From Brachionus rotundiformis (lineage: Eukaryota > Rotifera > Eurotatoria > Ploima > Brachionidae), in assembly GCA_016802295.1 (NCBI GenBank), contig JAESIW010000180.1, forward strand, positions 3,517,975 through 3,581,974: a stretch of DNA of 64,000 nucleotides. The letters are read 5' to 3'. A program made the position numbers and the translations under genes. Below, one piece after another: positions 36,598 to 47,205 of this stretch. The first letter of the stretch is position 1. Every line of letters starts with the position of its first letter. The notes under the pieces are model-generated. The model did no database searches, was not told where the DNA came from, and saw only the letters and a program-made list of their open reading frames with translations.

Positions 36598-39500
36598 ATG
36601 TTAAGCTTATTCAAACTTAAAAAGTAAGAAATTTTAAATTAAAAATTAATTCTTGTAACTTAAATTTTCTTGATAGAAAAAACAAAAAAGTTAAAGAGAG
36701 TAATCATGATGACGAAAAAGAAAATACATCTAGTCCGACTAAAGGTAAATTTTATTTGATTATTATTTATTAGACATTAATTTAGAAAAATAAACAATTT
36801 ATTAAAAGTTTATTAAAATTAAATAGACTTGGGAATGAAGATCCAGACTTGTGCCTAAATTAGATGCATATACTGTCAAGCTCTTCTCTAGAGAACAATA
36901 ATTATTATTGAAAAATTCGTCAATATATCTTCAAATCAATAAAATTCATTAATTCTTCAGACTCTTTGTAAAATTAAATAAGGCTCATAACTCTAGAGAA
37001 GCAATACTTTGACACTGATTCAATGCTTAAGGAAATATAATGAGTTTAGGACAAAAAATAATCATTATTTATCATTTATTATAAATATCAAATGTGATTT
37101 AAGTAAAATTTCATTTATTAAAATAAAAGAAGCGAAATAAAATCCATTATGAGATAAAAATTCGAATTTTAAGCCTTAATTCATTTCCTTTTTTATTTAA
37201 AATAATATTCTAAGAAATAGAATTTGTCACGCAATTGCTAAATACAATCAAGCTTAAAAATGATATTTAATTAAATCTTTATAATGCAAAAATTATAATT
37301 TTTATATCATATAACCCAGGTCCCAAAAAAAATAATTTTTATTCTATTTTATTCTATTCTAAATCAACTGAGCTCTTACTAATTTAATTTTAATAATTTA
37401 TAGTCAAAAAATTGGAAAAACGAAAAGACAGTAGCTCGAGAAAATCTTCATCTTTATCAACATCACCAACGTCACCAAACAAGGACCAAAACTCTAGTTT
37501 AATTCAGAACAAATCGAACAAAAACGACGATGATAATCGTAAAATTTTGACATCTAGCAGTCAAAACGTGGACTCAGCCAAAAATAAGGAACCCTCTGAG
37601 ATAAAAATGGTAGTACAAGAACCAAATACTGAGCTACATGTTGACGTTTCGAATACAAATCACAAAGCTCAAGCTAATGAGAGCTTAACCAACACGAGCC
37701 CAATGTCAACCGCTACCACAGTAAACATACACCAGGATTCTTTTCAGCATCCTAGAGCTCCAGTCTTGTCCGCCTCAGATGCGGCCCATTCTCGTTCGTC
37801 ATCCAACCCATTTGTGCGTGGTAACTTCATGACTTCTACAATCAGTGGAAGTGATTTGCATAGATTCTTGAACAGTGGCTACTTAAATGGTGACGGATAT
37901 CTACAACGTGGTGTAGAGCCTAAATTTACCACTAAATCTCCACATTTTCATCGACCAGCTAATTTTTCCTATTCAAAAAATGCTCCCAACTACATCACTC
38001 CGAGTAGATCTTCTCACAGAGGTACTTTTTTACTTATCTGTTTTTAAACCTTATAAATCACCTTAGACAAAATATTTTTATTTCACAATTACCATTGCAT
38101 TATATTTAATTTTTTTTGCTTTTCCCATTAAAGGAGCAATGCGCACCTTATTGAGTAAGTTTTTATTATCTAGTGTGTTGGTTTAAATGTAAAAAATGTG
38201 ATTATATAGCATTATGATTATCAATTGATTTGATTAGCTGTTTAAAAAAATAAATAAAGTGATAAAAAGGTTAATTTAAAATTTAATTTAAGTGAGTGCG
38301 TCATCAAGTCGTGTTAGCCGAGCATTGTCTAATCCAGGTGTGAGATCTTCATCGATGCATCATGACTTGGTTAATTCATCAAAATCTGAAGCTGAAGAGA
38401 AAAGCACAGGTGCTGAAACTCAAAATTCAACAGGTATACCGGTAAACAGAAGTATTGATAATGAAGAACCGATTCGCTTATCCAAGTTTTCTGGAGGTTA
38501 TGAGCCAAATCCAGAAACGCCCAGAAAAATTGAGAGTCTTGATTGGCCTGGACCGCCCTATCCTGCAGCTGTTCCTGAGCTAAGGGCCAGATCGAGGAGC
38601 TCCTCTAACAGAAGAGCCACTAGTACTGTGAATAGCATCAATGGAGACTTTGTCAATGATGACGAAGATGATGAGGATGACCAAGAAGTAAATCAAGTCT
38701 TGCAAGCCAAATGCGACCCCAATGACCCGAGTTACTTGGAATTTTTGGCCAAAAATCGCCAGTCTGCACTTAGTGCCGCCAGTGTCTCCTCATCAATGGC
38801 TAGAGCTAAAGCATCAAGACCCAGTAGCAAGCTTAAATACCAACATCATTTTTTTGATAACGATTATGATGACTATTTGCTTAAATTTCGCAAAGATAAA
38901 GATTGGAAAAAAATTGCTAAAAATCCAAGTGGTAAGCTTGAATCGGGTGAGAGTAATGTGGAAATGATAGAAGAAATTGAAGATAAAATGGAAGAGTTGA
39001 ATGAAGATGAAGAGTTTGTGAATGAGGCAAGAAAAAAATTGGACACCAAACTCAAACGAGAAATAGAAGAGATATCTAAAATAGAAAATGAGTCTTCGAT
39101 GGCAGCCGAATTACTAACTGAGATCAAAGCTCATCAGCAAGTTATATCCAGAAAATTAAAATTAGACCCCTGGAAAGCATCTCGAACTCCAAGTGCAAAT
39201 ATTGAACCTGCCGCTAGAACTCGTTATGAGTCGCCAATTAATGCTTGTAATTTTTCAAATAGCTATATTTAATAAAAAAAATCTTAAATTGTTCTAAATA
39301 GCTCCATCGAGATATTATTTCTATAACCGAGGCTTGTCTAGTGGTCACACATTTTCCCAAGGCGCTGCATCATCGACAGCAAGTACCACTTACTTTGGTG
39401 AAATGTCTCAAGTATCACCCAATTCTACATTAATAATACAAAGTGATAACAGAGCATCAACTTTACCTGCCGCTAATTCTAACACCGCATCGTTCTTAAC

Positions 39501-40966
39501 CAGAAGTAATTTTGTAAACAGCAGTGGTCGACTTACAACAACGTCCACACCAAGATCAGGTAAATAGTTATTATTACCTGACTCAACCATTTTTTTTCCA
39601 AAACAAATCTTTTTATACCTTTATTTATCCGTTTTGTTTTTTTTTAGGTCAAAATATTGTCTACAATATACCAGGTATATAAATACCTTTTTCAAACTTT
39701 GTTTTTATATTTAGAACACTCTTTTAATATCATTTTTATTCTATTTCTATCACTTTATATATTGTATTGAGCACTTTTTGAACACTGTTACTTAATTTTC
39801 TGAAAAGTTTTTAGTTCGGTTTCGGATGTTTTGCTCCCTTTAATTTTTTAGTTGAGATAGAATTTAAAAATAAAATAGAATTTTAGTAAGCTTAAAAATT
39901 ATTTAATTTGTTGGCAAATAAAGATCACTTATAATATATACCTAGAAATCATCTGAAACAGGATTATTTTTTTTATGTTACTGCATTTAACCGCTTTTTA
40001 ATTTATTAGTTTTTTTAAAATAAATTTTTTAACTAATCTTTATTTTAAATTTGAAATATTTTAGTACCTAAACCTGGCTATGGTCTATCTAATACAAATA
40101 AAAATGCAACATTACCACAGACCACAAAACCCACTGGACTGGTAAATTAGTTGCCCAACTTTAAAAAAATTGATCCTTAATTTTTGTTAAAGTTTTTGTC
40201 AGACAGGAACATTGACTTAGAAGTTCCTCAAAACACATACTGTAAAAAAAATTTTAAAGTTTTGATTCGATTAATTTTATCAAAATTTGTTTAAAGATAC
40301 GTCACCGAATGAAGGCGAACGCGTCGAGGAATTCAAGGTAATTTTTCTCATTTCTTTTGCTTGTCTCCGTGAGCAAATATTTGGCTTTGTAGAAAATACA
40401 AGAAGCTTATCGTCAGTATATTATAAATACTTATATAAATAAGACTCGATCGACCCCGAATCTGACAGGCAGTGTAAAGGTATAAGATATATTTTAGTGT
40501 TTAATTGGATACTTGATTAATATGTTCGTTTTGTAAAGCTAGTTGCCTGACACTAACTGGTCATGCTATTTTTATTGTTTTAATAACCATTGTAATCAAA
40601 ATTTTAATTTTTATTATAATTTTTGATTCTAGGTGTATCCGTATGAGGTATTATGTATAAAAAAGAGGAAAAAAATACCACATGATGTTGATAGAGAACA
40701 TTTAGAAGTAATCATCAAAGTTTCTAAAAAAATCCAGAAAAAATTTTTTTTCTCGGTCAAAAATTTAAATTCGGTGGTCTTCAGTCAAAAATTTTTCTGG
40801 ACACTATGGAGAATTTAAATAAAATTACTAACTAGCTTGTTTTTTTTTTCAGAGACATTTATCAGACCAAGAATTTCAAGAGATTTTTGGAATGAATTTG
40901 GAGCAATTTTACCAACTGCCATATTGGAAAAGAATAGAATTGAAGAAAAAAGCAAAGCTTTTCTAG
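36598..40966 (+). CDS. Gene A: dematin/abLIM-like villin headpiece protein, 804 residues
   Basis: Thirteen exons fit in phase: 36598-36623, 36677-36744, 37404-38021, 38134-38154, 38293-39246, 39302-39559, 39648-39674, 40065-40141, 40193-40241, 40297-40337, 40393-40479, 40633-40707 and 40853-40966. The C-terminus (residues about 743-804) is a villin headpiece, an F-actin-binding module: VYPYEVLCIKK, then RHLSDQEFQEIFGM and WKRIELKKKAKLF. Upstream are abLIM/Unc-115-type blocks: SKFSGGYEPNPETPRKIES with WPGPPYPAAVPEL near residue 310, a glutamate-rich coiled coil, and LKLDPWKASRTPSA near residue 535. The first third is Ser/Asn/Thr-rich and disordered. No LIM domains are present, so it matches dematin or the short abLIM form. 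Exons of 21 and 27 nt, and the 49+41 nt pair, are frame-preserving and may be alternative. Genes B and C downstream are paralogues. Likely a cytoskeletal actin-binding protein. Confidence 0.88.
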
Positions 40967-41738
40967 ATTTAACTTTTGTTTAATCATTTTCAATTAGTGA
41001 ATTGGCAGCTATGATTGTAAATTAAAGATTGCTTGGTTTTATTTGTTTTTTTTTTATATTTTTTTCGCGTTAAAACCTAAAAAAATATCTGTCCTAGAAT
41101 GAAATTTGTAAAAAAAAGGGCTTTGATATTTTCAAAACTCTTTGAAAACTATGTTACAACAAAAACTTGAACCAAAAAAGGTTTATTTTATCTAGAATTT
41201 TGTAACATGTGCTTAATAATTTATTATATTTTATTTATAATCATAAAAGAATTCTCTTGAATTTTTCTGAATTCTTTAAAATTTAATTTAAAAGCCGAAA
41301 GAAGTATTCTTCTTATTTTTGTAATTGCCGTAAATTCTTTTTAGTTGATGGAATTTTTAAATGAGATATTACTGGAATTCTTAGTATGGTATTGCTAGTG
41401 ATACCCCACGTTTCTGATTTTTTTTAACTTATTAATTTTATAAATAATTAAATCAATAAAATTATTTGACAGCATTTTACTTACACATGTTTTCAGATTT
41501 TTTTAGAATATTAAATAAAACAAATTATGAATAAAGATGGTTTAATTAAATTAAAATTTCATACGACTGAGTTTGATGTTATCAATTTTAAGTTACATTT
41601 TTGATTCAAATAACCCTAATTCTGTGCAACTATTGCATTAGAAAACGATCTAATTATTGAATAAAAATTTAAGCATAACATAATTCTTAATTTTTATTTA
41701 AAAATAATACATTTTGATTTTAAATTTTAATTAATGAT
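40967..41738. other. Spacer between genes A and B
   Basis: AT-rich spacer with the 3' UTR of gene A and the promoter region of gene B. No additional exon or repeat recognised. Confidence 0.5.
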
Positions 41739-43978
41739 ATGTTCGAATTTTTAAAGCTAAAAAAGTAAGAACTTGACATCGAATTAATGAGAAAAAAAAA
41801 ACGTTTTATTTACAAGGAACTTTAAGTTATTTCAGAAGAAAGATCATAATAAGAAAAAATACAAAGGTAAAAAAGTAAACAATTTTTTAGAAGCTTTACT
41901 TTAACTTTTAAGAAAATGAAAAAAAGAATAAAAACAACTCTGGACCAGTTGATTTATCTTCTGCAAGGTGTAGCCATGACGATTCAGCTGATATGAGTCC
42001 AGATCTAGAAAAAAATTCGCTCTTATTCGGCTTCGTTGAATCCCCTGAAATACCTAAAAATTGTACAGATCTTAACAATTCATACCAAAACTTTATAGAA
42101 TGTGCTCTAGACTATCAGAAAAAAAATACCACTGAACTCTCTATCTTAGATAAAAGTCAATGCGAAAAAAATGATATATTAAATTTTTCTAAAGATGGCT
42201 TTTCTGGCAAAGATTCTTCCTTAGACAAAACAACACTACAAATTGAAAATAGCAAAAGTAAGTTTAAATATGATTATTTCCTTGATCCCCCTCATTCTTT
42301 CTCAATTACTTAAAAAATAATAAATATTTTTGATTTACATAGATTAATCAATCTCATTAGCATTTAAGACATTAGTTCTAAAAATTTCCTTCCTTAAAAT
42401 TATATAATAGCATAAAATAGGTTAAAACCATAAATTTTAGGTTATATTTTTCAATCATTGTGTTCAATTACGAGTCCAATTCACATGGCTCAATGCAAAA
42501 CTACACCAATAGATACTGATAACCCGAAATTTCTTTCAAAATTTCCAAGTGCTAATTGGAATAATGATGATCTTCTTCATGGTTATAAATACGAAAATAT
42601 GATATTTGAAAGTGCTTATAACGATTATGTGTCAATTATAAGAGGAGATTGGGATAATTCCAACAGAGATAATTTAGAATGCTTGGAAAATTTTTTGGAT
42701 ACTTACCAAAATGAGTTATACCATGAAGTAGAGCTGAAAGATAATACTTTATTCAGTGATTATATCTTTGCAGGTAATAAAATAAATCTCTTTATTTAAA
42801 TAAAAATTTAACTAATTTAAGGAAAAAAAGGAAAACATTTTAGAGGAGGTGAAAAATTCAAACATGAGCATCACCTTGATTTCGATGACCCTGTCTATTT
42901 GTCTAGATTTGCCAGTGGTTATCAAGCGAATTCCGAAGAACTGTACCCTAAATCTCTTAACTTAGATCTTAAGTCAAAATACAAGAACTTAATATTCGAA
43001 AGCGAATATAATGACTACTTGTCCTTTATTAGGGAAGAAAATAATCGAATTAGAAGATACAAAAAGTCGACTTCTTTACAAGAACTATTTGGAATCGGAA
43101 ATTTTTTAGATCCATGGAAGTCTTCTAGATCCCGAGATGCGAAATCTGTTCCCAGAGTTCAAACGCGATATTTTTTTCCTTTAAATGCTTGTAAGTACAA
43201 ATAAATTTTACATTTCATTCTACATTTTAATTTATAAAAATTAATTATTTGGTTTTGATTTAGCTGCTTCAAGAATTTGTAGACCTAAGTGCAATTCATT
43301 GGGAAACTTGAGATTTTTGGACAAAAAATTTTCGATTATCAGACATCCGGATTTTAGTCGCGATGAAAATCAATCGAAAATTCAAGATCAAAATGAATCC
43401 AACAGGCTGCAAAGGTCCTATATAGAAACATGTAAAATCTAGTTTAAATTTTATAATAAAATTTAGAAAAGAAAATTATATTTAAGTACTAAAACCAGGA
43501 TATGGCCAATCAGGCAAGATAAACAAACCAAAAATGGAACCATTTTTTATACCAGTAAAAAAAAATTATTTTTAACTCAATGATTTTCTAAACTATTTCC
43601 TAGCTAATGCAAATTACTCCAAACTCGAGTATGCTAAGAGAAGACGGGTCCGGATTAGATAAAAGCTTTGGAAAAGATTTGACAAAAAATTACACAGTAA
43701 ATTTAAAGAAAAAAGAAATTATCTAATATTTCTCCAAAGGTCTATTCATATGATTTGTTAAGATCTAGTCCGAAAAAGGTCTTACCATCAAATGTTGATA
43801 GGAAAAATTTAGAAGTAAGTTTTTATCAGTTTTTGCGTCAAACTAAAAATTACATCTCCAAAAGAGGCACTTATCCGAGCAAGAATTTCAGCAAATTTTT
43901 GATATGAACTTTAGCCAATTTGGTCAATTACCAGACTGGAAACAAGTTGAACTTAAAAAAATAGTCAAGCTATTTTAA
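41739..43978 (+). CDS. Gene B: villin headpiece paralogue with two repeated modules, 546 residues
   Basis: Ten exons in phase: 41739-41764, 41817-41866, 41913-42257, 42441-42773, 42822-43190, 43264-43431, 43487-43554, 43604-43696, 43740-43814 and 43865-43978. The first exon (MFEFLKLK) has the same 26-nt length and splice phase as in genes A and C. The C-terminus is a villin headpiece (RHLSEQEFQQIFDMNF, WKQVELKKIVKLF). Exons 4 and 5 each carry the same module, YENMIFESAYNDYVSII and YKNLIFESEYNDYLSFI, so this gene has two copies where A and C have one. Exon 5 also keeps the abLIM-like LSRFASGYQANSEE and FLDPWKSSRSRDAKSVP. The coiled coil of gene A is missing. Divergence is high but the frame is intact, so it is probably expressed. 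Confidence 0.83.
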
Positions 43979-44618
43979 AAGATATATATTTTTTTATTTA
44001 TTAATCAATGAATCAAAGAATTTTATTTTTTAGTAACGTGAATTTCGAAATTGTCTTTTATCTAAACTTTGGCACATTTAGTTTTTTTTTAATTCACAAG
44101 GTTTATTTTACCTTAAGTATTTTAATTTTTGTTTTTTTTTGTAACTTAATATTTATTTTATCATTGTAATGCAAATTTTACATTTTCCGGAATCGTTATT
44201 TTTTTATCTATACAATAATTTTTATTCATCGACGATTTTTATAAATGTTAAATAAATAATTGATGTCGATAACTTGTTTTTTTTCTTATTCAACTAGCTA
44301 AAAAAGAATCCTAGCCATCTGCAGCTTAATATTCTATTTTAAAACAAATAAAAATGCTAATTTTTTTTTTAAAATTTGAAATCCTTATACTGATTTGTTT
44401 TTTATCAAAATATTAAAAATTTTCAAAAATCCAACATTTTTAAAGTCATTGTATAGTTTGATAATTTTGGAAAAATTGCGTGATTCAAATAGCTTGAACG
44501 TGCTTCTAGGCCAAGTGAAATTAGAACGCCACATAACCAAAACATTGTTTCCTAAATAATCTTAAGCCTTTAAATCAGATTGGATCAAACGATTTTCCTG
44601 TAAATACTCAAGTCCAAA
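43979..44618. other. Spacer between genes B and C
   Basis: AT-rich spacer with the 3' UTR of gene B and upstream region of gene C. Nothing further seen. Confidence 0.5.
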
Positions 44619-46952
44619 ATGTTTGATTTCTTGAAGATTAAAAAGTATAAAATTAAGCTAGTTCAAAAAATTTTTAGAATAAATTTTAATAAAATAGAAA
44701 GTCTAAAAGCCTCAAAAAACATCCGAATAAAGAAAACTTAAAAAATAATTCAATAATTGAAGATGCTGGTACAAATACGGCCAAACACGACCAAAGCATC
44801 CAAAAAACTAAACTCATTTCTTCAGTTGAACTTCCAAAAAAGTATATTCCCTCACCTGAGACGAGTTTGATGAGAGATAGTGTGAATTCAGTCTTGAACT
44901 CCACCGCGGTGACACCTCGGGTCGCTCGCCGAGATCTGATGGATTTAGATATTTCTAGTTTTAAACTAGGCCGGTTTGTCAGCGAGTACTCTTACGAGCC
45001 GCGCAAACCCCCCAGTGGTAGATATCCTGCTTTGAAAAATAACATGTATCCAAGACTAGGTACATGCTAATTAAAAATTGATAAATATTTATTTTTCTTT
45101 AAATTAGCAAGCTCAATCCGGGCTTCATCAACTCCTGCTTATCGACCGACTTCAAATAGATCTAGAGATGACCCGATTTATTTAGCCAAATTCGCTGGAG
45201 GCTACGAGCCAGATCCAAACCAACCCAAGCGGATTGAAAGTCTTGAATGGCTTTTTTATGACAGAATTTCAAATCACGGATTCGATAATCACAGAAAAAG
45301 ATTGGACTCGTATTCTTCTCTAATTAAACCAAGATCTCGATCTATTGATTCTAACAAGTTTCCTGGATATCATTACATATTTGACTCCGAGTGCTATGAT
45401 TACATTTCAAAATTTAAGAGGTCTTCTGTCAAAGATTCAGTTTCTTCTGGTAGCAAATTTGGCGATGATCTATATAACCAAAGAGTAAAACATATTCAGG
45501 AAAAACTGCATGAGGAAATCGAGAAAATATCAAAATACCAGAATAGATCGAGCATGGTTGCTGACTTACTTCCAGAAATCAAGAGTTATGAAAATGGTTT
45601 AAGTGAAAAAATAGACATAAATCCTTGGAAGGCGTCAAGATCAAGGAACGCCGATGTTGAGCCTGCTTCTAGGACCCGGTATCAATCACCATTTAATGCA
45701 TGTAAATTCAGTAACTAAAGCAAAAAATGATCAAATAGTTTTTTTTTTTTATTAAGCACCTTCGCGGGTTTGTCGAGAAAACTGTGCTTCTTCATCTGGC
45801 AATTCACCCTGCTTAAAGAGACTTTTTGGTGTTTCCTCTTATGCAACTAGTATGAACAATGGAAAAAATGGTTTTGCCACATCGAGGAGTAGTTTGACAG
45901 AATGCGGATCTGAAAATGTTTTTCATGATGAATTTGAAATAGAAACAAAGAGAAAAGTTAATTTAAAAAATTATAGTAATTCAAGTCTAATTGGATCATA
46001 CCAAGCCAGTTACAAATCAGCTAACGAACGTAATTCTACTTGTAAAGGTAAATTAATAACTGCTACAAATTAATAAGATTTTGTTTAAAATTGTTGCTTA
46101 TGTCACATAGAATCGATTGGTTTTTTTTATTTTTTTTTTGAAAAATATCTTTTCAAAATTATAATGGTTTAATTTCTTTGTATTTTTTTTTGTTTTTTTT
46201 AATTAATTACCTCAATTCATATATTTGTTAATAAAATAATCTAATTTTATTTTTTTTATTGTATTAATTAACTGATCGATTCCAAAATCTGAAAAATTTC
46301 AAAACACAAATGAATTTTTTTCCTTTAGAATTAATAGCTGATTTGAAGCCAGGATACAGCTTGAAAAAAAGATGCAAACAAAACGGACCTAAAATGACAC
46401 CATGTAGCATACCAGTAAAGTCTAAAATTTAACAAATTATAAATATCAAAATAGCTTTTTTCCAAAAAGCTTGATTATTCACGGATTAGATCAAAAAATT
46501 TGTTACAATCAATTGAAAAGAAGTCAACTCCTTCTCTTTATAAAAAGATTGTAAATAAAATAACAAAATTAAAAATTTTAGTCTATTTTCAAATCATATA
46601 AGAGTGGCTCTGATTCCAATATTGGATATTTTGAAGCAAAAAATCAAAGAAATAATCGAGTATTTTTATCAATTTTTTCTAAATTTTGAATTTTAAATTT
46701 TATTTCTAGTTTTACACTTACGAGGCCTTAAAGGTTCATCCCAGAAAACTATATCCAAAATCAATTGATCGAAAAAACTTAGAGGTAAAATAATAAATAA
46801 ATAATTTTATATTTTGATATAAAATATGATTTAAAAAGAAACATTTATCTGCGCAAGAATTTTATTCTATATTCAAAATGAACAAAGAGCAATTTTATGA
46901 ATTGTCATCATGGAAACAATTAGAACTTAAGAAAATTGCTCAACTTTTTTAA
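44619..46952 (+). CDS. Gene C: villin headpiece paralogue, 568 residues
   Basis: Nine exons in phase: 44619-44644, 44698-45059, 45108-45701, 45757-46047, 46329-46414, 46470-46550, 46582-46659, 46710-46784 and 46839-46952. It starts MFDFLKIK on a 26-nt first exon, like A and B, and ends in a villin headpiece (KHLSAQEFYSIFKM, WKQLELKKIAQLF). In between are YLAKFAGGYEPDPNQPKRIE, one copy of the aromatic/acidic module (YHYIFDSECYDYISKF), a short coiled coil beginning VKHIQEKLHEEIEKIS, and INPWKASRSRNADVEPASR. It is closer in architecture to A than B is, but lacks A's microexons. An upstream block, FVSEYSYEPRKPPSGRYP, may be a partial extra copy of the GGYEP block. Likely actin-binding; specific role unknown. 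Confidence 0.86.
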
Positions 46953-47205
46953 AAAATAAGGTTAATATTGTTCAGTCAATTAAATTTTTTAAAAATAATT
47001 TCAACAAAATATTCATTATGAATATTTTACTTTTAATTAGATATTTGATATAATTTAGTTAAGTTAAATTAAAATTAGTTTTTTGTCAAAATTATGTCGA
47101 CAACTATAATCAGATATCAATTTTAATTTAACTGAAATATTATTTAAATTTTAGTAAAAAATTTTTAGAGCAATAAAATTGAATAAAAAAAGTTTTTTCT
47201 TTATC
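46953..47205. other. Spacer between gene C and POLL
   Basis: Short AT-rich spacer. It ends with TTTTTAG at about 47162-47168, an acceptor-like site 38 bases before the POLL start codon. Confidence 0.5.

Noticed and set aside
40297..40337. Phase-breaking 41-nt exon in gene A
   Set aside because: Pairing it with a 49-nt exon at 40193-40241 keeps the frame and gives coding-like sequence, so no frameshift is needed.
41836..41866. Apparent frameshift in exon 2 of gene B
   Set aside because: Using the upstream acceptor, so that exon 2 starts at 41817 (50 nt instead of 31), restores the phase; the gene looks intact.
47179..47205. N-terminal extension of POLL from a TTG
   Set aside because: Eukaryotic translation should start at the ATG at 47206, and the extension lies next to an acceptor-like site.
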